Assembly (NCBI RefSeq): GCF_043641665.1 | Contig: NC_092180.1 | Span: 9,603,891-9,667,890, forward strand | Origin: Enoplosus armatus | Lineage: Eukaryota; Chordata; Actinopteri; Centrarchiformes; Enoplosidae | Length of the DNA stretch: 64,000 bases | Reading direction: 5' to 3' | Shown: positions 50,001-61,754 of the stretch, piece after piece | How positions within the stretch are numbered: position 1 is the first letter of the stretch | Layout: each line of letters begins with the position of its first letter | Notes under the pieces: model-generated | Seen by the model: only the letters and a program-made list of their open reading frames with translations | Databases searched by the model: none | Told to the model about the DNA's origin: nothing | Program-made: the position numbers and the translations under genes

Positions 50001-52720
50001 TGTGTAAATGCAAGGGCATGATCAGATTGCTCATTGTCCGTATAGCATACCCAGATGCACATTACACTTTTATAGTAGGTGTAAATAAAGTCAGAGCCCA
50101 TTCAGCCCCTCAGTCAGCTACACAGTCAGTCAACGCTAGTGCATGCTGAGTGTAGGCATGAGCACTGGAGCAAACAGTGCCAGGGACACAGGGATAATTT
50201 TTGCTTTGTCATCATGTAACGGTAGGTTGACCAACAAGCTAATCTCCCAAAAATTCAGAGTAGTCCATTGAGCGAAGCCTTTTATCCATGACTGGCAAGG
50301 CTTTCCAAATAAGAAAATACAAACATACATAACACAGATAGTGACTGGTTCATTTTTATTTGACTGGTTCCATTTGAGGCATATGTACATGGATACAATG
50401 GAGGACAAGAAGCAGAATAGAAATACAGTGGAGTACATCATAAATAGTATTTATAGCAATCATTGAGAATGCTTTCATTAAATTTACCATATTCATATAA
50501 CCATGTCCATTATTGCCCCTGTCACTTCATCAAGTGATCATCATATTGCATACATTCAAACTAACAACAATGCTGGAAGGCATGCATGAATGGATTAAGA
50601 CTGGAGACTAATAACACAATTCTACAAGTTGGTCCTTGTAAATTAATTTCTCCTGTGTGTTCATGTGTTATTGACAGTTCTAAAAAAAAAAAAAGGTGAT
50701 TTCCATCTCCTTACTGCATCTTTTATTGCAGCTATAAGACCAGAATAAAGAAAATAACCTTTGATAGCTTGACAGTTGAAAGGAAAAGGAATCATTCATT
50801 AGTATAATAGTGTGTGGTGGTGATCATAAACATGTGAATATAGGTAATGAGTGACATTTGTGAACATAACAGAGAGGTATAGAATGTATTTGTAATTAGC
50901 AGCATTTCAAGGTAACCTACAAGAATACATTTCAAATGCAACAACTGATAATTGTGCCATATATTTTTTTCCATTCTGTACTCCACTCTATTCCCATGTG
51001 ATAATGGGTACATTTTTATACACAAATGACTCAAAACCTACATCTGGATGAGTACTTGACATTATTCCTGCCATATAATGCCTTTGAACAGGTTGACTTC
51101 ATGGCACTATGTACCTGTACATAGCAGCATATGAAAAAAGGCAAATTAAAATCATCTTTTAAATCTTAGAGAGGCTTCAGTCTTTTATCATTCATATCTG
51201 ACTTTATTGCTACTAAAGGAGGTACAATTGAGGAGATAATTTTGGAAAAATGAGGCATCTAAATTACAGTCCTTTTTCCATTCACGTATTTCATCTACAT
51301 GCTTGCAGATACACCATAGATAGAATGAGCAATGGTTTGACCAAACTGTTCAGAACAGTAATGAGTTGACAAACCATAAAATGAAATATTTGTTAGAGAA
51401 AAAGGTGACAATGTTTGCTTTTCAAACCCTACTCATGGCACATTTGGGCTTCAGCTGAACCAATTTCTTAAAGGGCGGAGCATAAAGACATTATAATAGT
51501 GTCCAAACCAAATTACGATGGAAAAAATAAACAAGATTAAGCAAGCGTAAACAATTGTATGCATGAGTGAGTGGGTATGGGAGCAGAATTTTCACAGACA
51601 CAGACAGTGTATGTTACTGCAGCAAATATGACGCAAACCAACCACTGATGTTACATTTGATATAAAATAATTAGTGACCATGTCATTTTTAGTTCAAAAC
51701 ATAAACCATCAATGGATTATCTTTAACGTTCACCTTGTCTCTTACTGACCTTTGCTCCAAGCACGTGAGTGATTTTGACAAAAAATCATAAAGAATTAAT
51801 TTAATAAGTAATGCATGAAAAGACCAGACATAATACATGAAAATTTAAATAATTGCAGCAAGAATCCATTTCTCATATGTAACAATGATTCCTGGGTATC
51901 TAGGTGCAAAATGTATTCGTTGGCCTGTTTAAAAAAACAGTAATTCCAGTGAATAAAAATTAGATCTTAGACAATAGTAGAAAGTAGAAACTGGTAGGAT
52001 CAGTAATTTAGGATGTAGGTTGCAATGCTGACAAAGAAATTACATCCGTGGCTCCTTTTGGCAGGAGCACCAGCACAACAGCTCTCTGGCTTGCATATTG
52101 TGGTATTTCCATTTGATTGACAGGCGTGTCATAGCCAGAGACGCACTGGGCAGACCCCCAACTGCCGTTGCCTTTCCTGTCAGTGTGGTTGGTTTGAAGC
52201 TGTCTACACGGATTGTCTGGCCAACATGGAGAACATGGTGAATTAGAGAAGTTGACATGGTAAATCAGTGAAGTTGGCTCTGCAGTGCACTGCTGTGAGC
52301 CATGCTTTATATCTCCACAGAGGCTGGGTTTCAGGCTATGAGCTGTGCTTATCAACCAGCAGATGCCAGTGAAGGTGTTTGTACGTGTGCATATTTCTGT
52401 TTTTAGCTTTTTAAGTGTCTCCTGTTTAGGGTTCTCAGAGATCAAAAGAAAGTATTGGGCAAAAGAGTATGACTCAACAGCCACCACAAAGCAAAGTCTA
52501 GTTGCCATCATTTAAAATTCATATTAAAAGTTGTGGTTCTTTACAGTGTGTGTACTGAATTTTGGGTATAATGCATGAAAAACATGGAGGGTTACATTTA
52601 GACTTGTAATTCTATTTTGTCATTTAGTCAAATTTCACATTTTTAGAATTTTATATTATATTATATATATACACATTTTAACAATGTATATCGCCAAGCA
52701 TACAGTAGTCAGGCTTTGCG
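47100..52720. other. intron sequence, no supported gene
   Basis: The stretch contains A and T runs and a minus-strand frame open for 167 codons at 52008-52511 (discussed in findings). I recognise no domain in it or in the other short frames. Confidence 0.5.
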
Positions 52721-52900
52721 CACTGGTGGAAGAAGTATTTAGATGTTTCACTTTCTAGTAAACTAGTAAAACTACTACTTTCTCAATTAAATTTACTCCA
52801 CTACAAGTGAAAATCCTGCTTTCAAAATCTCCCTTAAGTAGAAGTACAGAAATATTAGCAGCAAAATGTACTTCAAGTATCAAAAGTGATACTCATTAGG
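52721..52900 (+). mobile_element. MITE-like non-autonomous DNA element, copy 3 (left half only)
   Basis: The left end CACTGGTGGAAGAAGTATTT is followed by TACTCCACTACAAGTGAAAA, TCCTGCTTTCAAAATCT, CTTAAGTAGAAGTACAGAAA, TATTAGCAGCAAAATGTACT and AAGTATCAAAAGTGATACTC. This matches the left half of the family at 3704-4155. The right half and right terminal repeat are absent, so the copy is truncated. Confidence 0.75.
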
Positions 52901-53246
52901 CGGCAGAGGGAAAGACTGGCATAGATCACATTACGATATGAACATCCTGTAAAAGATTAAAGGAAATTTACTGGAAGTATTGAATTTGCAAAATCCACTG
53001 TTACTGCAAAACTTCAAATTGTTAAAAAGAACTCATGTATGGTTGAATTAGAAGATATTTAGGTCTTTTTTTTTTACATTCCCATCAACTGTTGCAAGAG
53101 ATAAGCTGTGAAAGAAGGCAGACATGAGTGAGTGTAATTTTAAATTGCTTCAGTCACCTGTAGTTCAGTCCCCTCGAGATACGTCTTTGGGTACCATGGA
53201 TACTGTGTGTAGCATTATGGCAAGAAGCAAATAGAGATATACTGTA

Positions 53247-53248
<2 letters not shown>
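52901..53248. other. intron sequence, no gene
   Basis: AT-rich, with nothing recognised beyond a T run at 53066-53075. Confidence 0.5.

Positions 53249-53281
<33 letters not shown>
53249..53281. repeat. (GT)n microsatellite
   Basis: About 16 uninterrupted GT units. Confidence 0.95.
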
Positions 53282-53282
<1 letters not shown>

Positions 53283-53696
53283 ATGAGCAGACAGGGAGGG
53301 AGATAGTAACTCACAATCTTAGAAAGAGATAGCAAGGTGCAGCGACACGGCAGACAAAGACTTATCAAGGGAGAGAGAAAACTGCAGCGTTTTGATTAAG
53401 CCCATCACACTGTGCTCAGACCACGCAGACGACAGACGTCCATGCTTGGCCGTATCTCAGCGGTCAGAGTTGCTCACTCCCTCCCTGACCTCCCTATAGC
53501 CAGGAGCTCTAATCACTGTAAAACCGATTCATTAAAATCTGCTGTTAGTGAGAGGACACACACGCGGGTGAGCAAATGGACCACAGCCAATTATGTGATT
53601 CCCTGCCAGTTAGAAAGAGATTTAGGCATTAAGTATCTCTGAGGAGGGAGACAGTGATCACTGCAGCAGATCTGCACATTATTATAGGGTTTGTAA

Positions 53697-53700
<4 letters not shown>

Positions 53701-53730
<30 letters not shown>
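53701..53730. repeat. (GT)n microsatellite
   Basis: Fifteen uninterrupted GT units, 420 bases from the previous tract and on the same strand. Confidence 0.95.
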
Positions 53731-53732
<2 letters not shown>

Positions 53733-56700
53733 TCTGCGTGCAAGTACGTGCAATATGTAGACTATGATGAAGGTCGACTCTATGGCTTGCACACACTCAG
53801 GCGCAGTGATAAAACCTGAAAACAATAACTGACTGTGAAGTCACTGTATTGCTTGCCAGAAAAAAATAAATAAGAAAAAGTAAGTATAATAAATCAAATT
53901 TTGAACAGCATAAAAGGCCCCATGCTTAAGCAAATGTGAGCACAAAGTTCACAGAGAGCTAATACATATTTTGAAACGGTGACTCTGAAGGATAGAGTTG
54001 TGATACAAACACTAATCACACCTGACAAGTTATCTTAAAATTTTAAATGTAGTTTGAGGCCGCAAGTGGTTTCTGCTAATATTGCTGCTAAAGTAACATC
54101 CCCATGGACAGTGCTTTCTGTTTGCTGTGTTTGATTCTTCAATATGATAAGACAGGCAAAGGACTAAATTAGAAGCCTGTGGGCAGATCCAACCCCCCGG
54201 AGAAACCAAGGAGCAAATACAATCAGAACTTGGTGTAGGACTGAGGTCCTGGTTGGGTCCAACTGAAATTGTTTGAGGTTTCATGTCTGAAGGAGAACCT
54301 AAGAACAGTCTGATAAAGGGGTGGGGTGGGGTGGGGGGTGCTACCCAGTGGGATATTATGGGAAATTTAGTGTTTTTGGAACATCACCAATACCAGGGAC
54401 TAAAAGTCAGCTGTTGCTATGACCGTTTTTTTGTTTTAATCTGTTTTTGTGTGTCCCCAAAGGGCTTTGTTGAGATCACAAAAATGCATTGTGTGTATCC
54501 TTGAGGTCTAACTAGCTCGTCGAGTGCATTTCCGTCTTCATAAAACATTTGCACAGCGGATTTTTAATGTATTTTGAATCCAGCATTGTTTACATCCATG
54601 TTTATTATCTTGCAGTCGTCTTCTTCCCTGTATTTGTTAGTGCATTTGCAGCATATCAGACTGTCACAAGAGACAAACTTTATTCTCGATTCTCTACTGT
54701 CAATTCAGCCAATTCATTTTTTGTTAGGAAAAGACAAACATATTATACCTTGTCTCTATTTTGTATCTATTCTTTTCTTCTGCATTATTATGTCAAAGAA
54801 AATACCAAAATCACATTGCATTGTTCAAAGGTTCTGCATATTCCACTTCACATTACTGACTTGTTACAAAAAAATTATGAGATAATAGGGCAATTAGAAG
54901 AGTGGCAGCCTCTACAGCTTACTGCGCTGCATTTCACATCCCTGTGCTCCAGGGTTGGATTTCATGGATAATATGCCGGATCACACAAAGAAAAGTGCTT
55001 TATGGCACAGAACAGAAGGAGAGCCAGAGACCTGCAGCTTTTACAATTTATTGTAGTAGCAGATGGTGGAACAAGTGAAAGGTTGATGGCAAAATCACAT
55101 CCAGCATTCCATCTAACAGCCCCTTTAAAGTCCAACTGAACTTAATTTCTTCCCACAGGCCTCGAAAACTTTTTTTTCTTTCACTTTTATTTTCTCTTGT
55201 TACCTTTAGGGCATAAGAAATTTGTTTAAAGTGTGAGGCAGAATCAATACAGCAATATCAAGTGAACCTCTGTTAAACATCCAACTGTATTTTCCCTGAC
55301 CAGCAATTCTGGGTGTTCACTGTGTGGAGCCCAAAAGAGATCAAGCTGTTGAAAGATGTTGTGGACGCCATTTAAGTTTGAACCATAGTCCAAAAAATTA
55401 TTAGTTCATAAATGAAGTTGTGACGCACAAAGTATGTTTCTTAAGTACTTGTTTTTACCCCTGGGTACCACCACCCCACCTCCCACAACCTTCTTCAGAA
55501 ACATCAGGTAGCTTTTACAGTTCTATCTTAATCAAAAACACATTTGAATCTTTCTTTAAACCGTGAATCCAACCTTTTATCCTAACAGTGATAATATTGA
55601 GCTCAACGCAGTCATCTACAGCACTGCTCACCTACTAAATCTTTTCTCTCACTTTCATCTCTCCTTGTTTAACCATAGATCCTCAAAATCCTGCAGGTTT
55701 ACATTAGCTGTAAACCTTGGTGACACTGACAGGAACTATTGTGTTAGCTTACTCTAGCTTGTCTGCGAGCCACATCAGCCTGGAGATAATCTATCTGGAC
55801 CATTAGCTTTGCTTTCACACTTGACTTCATCTAATTCCCTGACATTAGAGATTGACCAGACCAGATTACAGCTGATGTCTTTGTGTTATTAATTGTGGAT
55901 TACCTTATGTGGCTCTACTGTTGACTCATTTGAATCCGCTCATACATTATTTCTTATCGCTTTGTCAGTTATCACTGGCCGGTTTTGGCCCTCGGCTTTA
56001 GGTTGATTCTTTCAGGTTCACTGATGATTTACATATTCATGAGGAGAAGGTTCACTGCAACCCACAGATGAAGCTGGCAGATGCTCCTTTGATACAAGAA
56101 AGTGTTTTAATTACAGTAAATTAGGTATGGAGGATGGTTAACAAGATACTGATCTGTGATATGTAAAAATAAGTGTTTAATTTCAACCTTCAATATCTTA
56201 AAGTAGCTTTAAAGGTTAGAACACGACTTTGCATCACGTGTTAGTTCCATCTTATATCATCTGCTTAGTCATTTCAGCTACAGCATTTCTGTTACGATGA
56301 CAATTTCTTATTGCTACTGTACTCTATTCTGCATCAAAATGAGTAATAATACAGAATTAAGTACATATACAGAGGGCTGTCAGGGAAATGGGTTAAGAAT
56401 ATGATTGAAAAAGCATTTATATAAACATTTATTTTAAGCTTACATCAACAAATACCGTGTTTACAGTACACTAACAAGAATACCTTTTTGTTAAACTTGC
56501 CAAATATAGATCGACGGCTCCAGTTCACATTTAGTGCATTTACATGCACAAAATAATCTGACCTAAACCACATCACACAATATGCAGTGACAGTGTATAT
56601 ATCATCTTGCTCTGATATTCTTAATTAGATCAACATTGTGATTAATGGAACAATGCCATTAATAAACCAACTTTTCTTATCACAGAATGTTCCCAACATC

Positions 56701-56776
56701 TTTCATCTGATATCAAGATGATGCATGTTGGATCTAATTGAATGTCAACCGACTAAATAAAGCACCATTGCAACAA
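53731..56776. other. intron sequence, no gene
   Basis: A short G-rich GGGGT repeat lies at 54319-54339. The frames open around 54549-54971 are T-rich chance frames. No exon is recognised. Confidence 0.5.
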
Positions 56777-56779
56777 ATA

Positions 56780-56840
56780 ATGCATGCAAACTGGGTTACT
56801 GGGTGAAATAACAACTAATAAGCATTATTTGCATGCAAAT
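56780..56840. promoter_or_regulatory. paired octamer-like sites, one a perfect palindrome
   Basis: ATTTGCATGCAAAT at 56827-56840 is a perfect 14-base palindrome containing two overlapping POU octamer matches (ATTTGCAT and ATGCAAAT). ATGCATGCAAA, with a partial match, lies 37 bases upstream at 56780-56790. Such dyads can bind POU-domain dimers; function here is inferred only. Confidence 0.4.
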
Positions 56841-56927
56841 GTGTCAACTGTCTAGCTAGTTGTTTCCTGTTTCCTGTGCAGGTATGCTCTCACTGACTGA
56901 ATTTACTATATTTGACTTACATCAGGG

Positions 56928-57245
56928 TGGCACAGTGGTGCACTGTCGCCTCACAGCACAAGGGTATTGGGTTTGGATTGGTTTCTGTGCGGACTTTGCA
57001 TGTTCTCCCCGTGCCCCTGCAGGTTTTCACCAGGGACTCCGGCTTCCTCCCACACTCCAAAGCCATGCAGGTTAGATTAGCTGGTGGTCTAAATTTCCTG
57101 TAGGTGTGATTGTGAGCGTGAATGGTTGTCTGTCAGTCCTGTAATTGACTGGTGACCTGTCGGCCTCTCATCCAATGTCAGCTTGGATCGGCTCCATCCC
57201 CCCGCGACCCTCCAAGGACAAGCGGATATAGATAATGGATGGATG
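56928..57245 (+). mobile_element. fish repeat with tRNA-like head and ATGGATGG tail, near full length
   Basis: The head GGTGGCACAGTGGTGCACTG, then CGCCTCACAGCACAAGG, is followed by TGCATGTTCTCCCCGTGCCC, GGCTTCCTCCCACACTCCAA, GCCATGCAGGTTAGATTAG, GTGAGCGTGAATGGTTGTCT, ATTGACTGGTGACCTGTC, CCCCCCGCGACCCTCCAAGG and the AATGGATGGATG end. This is one of the commonest dispersed repeats in percomorph fish. The head resembles a tRNA promoter, with an A-box-like GTGGTGCA. It has no protein. Short frames across it are by-products. Confidence 0.8.
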
Positions 57246-59602
57246 ACTTACATCATATTCAGAGACAGAAAAGCTGTGTGGATGAGAAAGGTGTGTGATA
57301 ATAAATATAGACTTAACCAGTCTTTGAACAAAAAGATCAACACAGATTAATGTCAGGTCTAATTTTGCCACAGTGATAGAAAATAATATATATAGTGTTT
57401 TATACAAATTAAAGAATAACCTTAAGCTAAACAGTTTACATTCAGAGACTTCATGACCTCATTACACTGTGTAGCTGCACACCAGCCATCTGTAACACTG
57501 ATTCAAAGGGTCTTTTACAATGTGCATTTCAAATGAAATATTTAGAACGAATAAGGTTCATAGGTGTTAACCCTCCAATTTGAGATGCAGCGGATGTTGA
57601 CATCGCTAAAGAAAACAAATGGGAAGCGTTTCTTCTCAAATGATTTGCTGTAACTTTAATACTTTATGTTCAGATACAGGTGCAGTCTTTAGAGAGACAG
57701 TTACATCAGCAAGGATAATGAACCCCTGAGTGTCTCATTTGACTGCACAACAACAAGCACAGAGCTGCAACAGTACCAAAGTTTTTCTTTTTGCGTGTTG
57801 ATTTTGTTTAGAAAAAAATGTGCTGTACCCAAAACAAGTTGGTTAAGACCACTGAGAGTAACCTAAATCAGTTCAGTCTGCAAATCAAAATTGCAGCTTG
57901 GAAAAATGATACATCATCTCCATCTTCCTCTGACTTTACCCTGATGCCAACACAGGAAACATATTGCATACACAAACCCAAAATGACATCAATGTTTTAC
58001 TTTTGCTAAACTTTCTCAAGGCATCCAATTTTTCTTCTCAGTAGTAAACATGGAAAGTGGAAGTCGGCTATTTTTTATTGAGGTGGAGCTCTGTAATATC
58101 ATTTCATGATATTAAGAAAGAATAAATACAATCCACCCCACAGAAGAATATAATTCCAGCTGACCCTTGGAAATAAAATGAATGCATGGCTGGGATATTT
58201 GTTATAATTGTTATTGTTGCAATGATTGAAAAGGGTTTTGACAGCTTGATGACATAAAATATGGCCGCAAAGTGAAACGTCTCAACTGTTAGCTTGCCAC
58301 TGGAAAACTCTTGACTCTCTTCACTCATCATCATTTCATATGCTTAATACTTTTAGCTTGGGTACTCTAGTACAAATGAAGAAAATGTTTATGTTGTTGG
58401 TATAAATCTACAGGAATAGTGATGTTTTGATCAGTGAGTGTGAATTAAAACTACTACCAGACCCCCTCATGCACTCACCTCGACAAATAGAAAAATGTAT
58501 ATTTTTCACAGTAAAATGTGTCAGTGTTTATATTACTACCATAGGGGTGAATCAGGATTGTCATTTTTGTGCCAAGCCACAACCTCATATGTGACCATCA
58601 TGACTTCTAGGTCGCTCTGTTGTTAAATCAACTCAAGAACTGGCTGCACCAACAAAGAAAGGGAGCCCTATTTCTCAACATACAAGTCCCACAATTCTTA
58701 AAAAGTGCCGACAAATACGGGTATTATCTCACTCCGTCAGCTGAAACGCTCTCAAATGTTTAAACATAAACATTCTCAAACAGCATTCAACACGCTGACA
58801 TACACACATCCATGAATCTTTTCAACCAATTGATGAAATTTTAATTGACTATCAGTGTCTTATGGTTAGGCTTTTGTCTGAGCCGTGTGTGTACCCGCCT
58901 TATATTTGCCACCCAACTGTGACTACTAGTGTCTGATAAGACAAACCGCAGAACAAAACAACTGCTTCCAGTAGCAAATTTCACAGTGATATTATTATTA
59001 TTTCATGATTTGATACAGTTATTCTTTGAGAGGGAGACAGAGAAGAACGATAATGGGAGTGACAAGTTTTGGCAGAAAGTCACATGGGACCATGCATGGC
59101 TCAGAGGGCTACCTTTTTTGAATATGTAGATACATAAAAAACAATACAATACAATAAGTGGACATTTAATAGAGTTCAGGGAATGAAATAATGACTATTT
59201 CTGATTGTTAAGACTACAGGACTGTAAAGGACGTGTGGAACATTGTATCCATCCAGTAATACACATATTACATCATGCCAGGGACAGGTACACACACTCC
59301 TGCTGCTTTTTTTTTTAAGGTTTCAGCTGTTAACTTGACAGAACAACCTGCAAAACATTGTGGAACATTTTGGCTCCTCGCGTGATTACAGTCATTCAGT
59401 TGGATCTATGTATATACTTATAATGTTTGTTGGTCACTATAAAATGGCAAATAGGTAGTACAGACAAAGAAGATGCATGCGATTAACAAGTCTTTTTAGG
59501 TTTCATCAGTTTAGTTTGCTTATCTGTTTAGCCCTATGTGAAGGCCTTAAAAACCCGACAGACATAAAGGCTGTGAAGCACCTAACTTCCAACTGAACTA
59601 AA
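57246..59602. other. intron sequence, no gene
   Basis: No exon or clear repeat recognised. AT-rich throughout. Confidence 0.5.
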
Positions 59603-59715
59603 TTCAATTCAATTCAGTTTTATTTATATAGTGCCAAAATCACAACAAAAGGCATCTCCTGACACTTTACATATAGAGCAGGCCTAGACCATATTCTTTA
59701 TAATATAAAGTGATT
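59603..59715 (+). mobile_element. fish repeat with the TTTTATTTATATAG motif
   Basis: TTCAATTCAATTCAGTTTTA, then TTTATATAGTGCCAAAATCAC, CTCCTGACACTTTACATATA and GAGCAGGCCTAGACCATA form a block order found in a very common teleost dispersed repeat. The fragment is short and its class is uncertain. Confidence 0.7.
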
Positions 59716-59734
59716 CTAATCGACAATGCCAGCC

Positions 59735-59782
59735 TTGGAGCCTTGGAGTGTTAAAAGTGTGTTAAAAGTGTTAAAAATGTCC
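59735..59782. repeat. short tandem duplications (CCTTGGAG and GTGTTAAAA units)
   Basis: Two CCTTGGAG units are followed by about three GTGTTAAAA-type units. Minor local tandem duplication. Confidence 0.7.
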
Positions 59783-61735
59783 GAAAGTCACAGAAAAGAG
59801 AAGTTGCTATTCAGTTTACATGTACGCTGTGTCCCACCTGAAGGCTGTACAGGATTCAATCTTGTGAGTCAGTATTTTTCAAGAACATAAGAATCTCCAT
59901 CAGGAAGGTAGGAAGTAATGTAATGCACTCAGAGCAGAGAGCGGGTTAGAGAACAATATCTCTCATTCTATATAGCTCATACTGCATGGCAGGCAACAGC
60001 CTTTTCCTTTGTAGCCCATATTCACAAATTGGATACCATGGATTTAGGCTACTTTAAATTCTTACAACTATTCTACCCTTCATTGTCCAGTGTTAGATTT
60101 AATAGGGTGGGGTAGAGTGGGTCTGAAGGTGGGCATATGCCTTGTAAATTGGACTTATGCGGGTGAAAGCGTTGCTCAGCCTCTAGGGGGAATGCTCAGT
60201 TGACTTAAACGCAGCACTTTTAAGGCAACAGCTTCATCAATTTGCTGAGCTCTTTCGAAGCAGAGCAGCAGTTCCAGAATGAACAAAGAACTTTTTGACT
60301 AGATGGAGAAACAAAGACAGAAGCAGATAGAGACATTGGGAGACAGACAGAGAAAATGTCTGCGTTGTGTAAGGATGGTCGTGGAGCTGTATAAAAAGGC
60401 TGTCACTCTGTCACTCTCTCAGTGGATTCAATAAGATCACCTGTCTTCTCGTCTTTTTTAGGTTAAACTTTGACAGTTTTAGCTTTGAAGGATATATAAG
60501 GTTTGGTTTGAAAGAAATTAACATGTTTTTGGTAAAAAAGAGCAGTTTTTCAACGCTGACAATGTTAGTGCCACAGAACCCCAAGAACCCTAAACAGACA
60601 CTATTCAAAATATTTATTTAGTCAATTAGAAATACATATTTTCCAAGGTCATAGCATAAGTCTGGTTACTAAAGAGACCCAGTTCCAAAAGATAATGTAA
60701 GATAACATAAAATAACAAGAAATGGTGCATTCAATGTTGAATCTTTGCACTCAAAACTTGTTTTAGCATGTGCTATAAACTACTAAATCAAAGGAGTAAA
60801 GAGAAAACACACATCTGTCTTTTAGCAGGTCACACCTAGAGAGTTTATCTATTCAAAAAGATTCTGTTCCCTCAAGAAGAGTGAGCGAAAACTACTGTCT
60901 GCAAAGAAAATGAAGGTCAGAAAAGTACACAACAGAGTGACCACTAGAAACCCATCTGATCTCAGGGAAAAGCGCTGCTCTGCAACAACTTTCTTCTCCT
61001 TTTGTACATTGTTCCTTTGGGAGAGCTCCTTGGGTAACACTATTCTGAGGCCAGAAACACAGACAGACCCCCAGTGAGATGAAGTCCTACACTTGAGAGA
61101 TGAAAGGTGCTCTTATAGAATAGATGAAGGGCGAAGGAGAAAAAACAAGAAAGAGGAAAATATATTAGTTTTGGTAGCTAATAGGTAGGAAACAGCTTTT
61201 AAAACACATGAAATGTGTTCAGTATTGCAACCTCTTTCATCAGAAAAAAACTGACATCTCACCTCGATCTCACTTCAGCTTCTTAGAACAGAAGTAATTT
61301 CAACTGTGCAGTATAATGGCAGAGAATTGTTTTGTTAATGCATTCACTGTGTTCTCTGGACGACCTGCAGCATTCTGCCTTCTCGTCCCTGCACTCCAAA
61401 TTCATAAAATCTACTTATTACAATTCTGCTACAAGTCCGGCTGAATTCCTTGAAGCCATTAGCGGTTGTTGAGAATGGTTTGGGCTGGCCTCAGCATCGA
61501 CTGTAATGACAGGGACAGGGTGCCAGGGAGAATCAATGCTTCTCTGTGGCTCGAGAATGAAACTGTAACAGCAAGACTGCCCTCATTGAGTGCCGGACTG
61601 CCGTCTTTTTCAACCACTTAATTGATCAAGGTTTTATTTATCTTGTCACAAGACTTTAACCTAATTTGTTTTCCATTCGCTCACAAAGCACCTTCATTGA
61701 ATAACCATGCTAACAATCCACACTATTACATTTAG
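59783..61735. other. intron sequence, no gene
   Basis: No exon is recognised. The stretch 61440-61620 is GC-richer and may be regulatory (see findings). Confidence 0.5.
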
Positions 61736-61754
61736 CCCCCCCCCCCACCCCCCC
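61736..61754. repeat. poly-C run
   Basis: Eighteen C interrupted by one A. Confidence 0.9.

Noticed and set aside
56860..57103. Overlapping + strand frames of 63-71 codons
   Set aside because: Lie mostly inside the dispersed fish repeat at 56928-57245.
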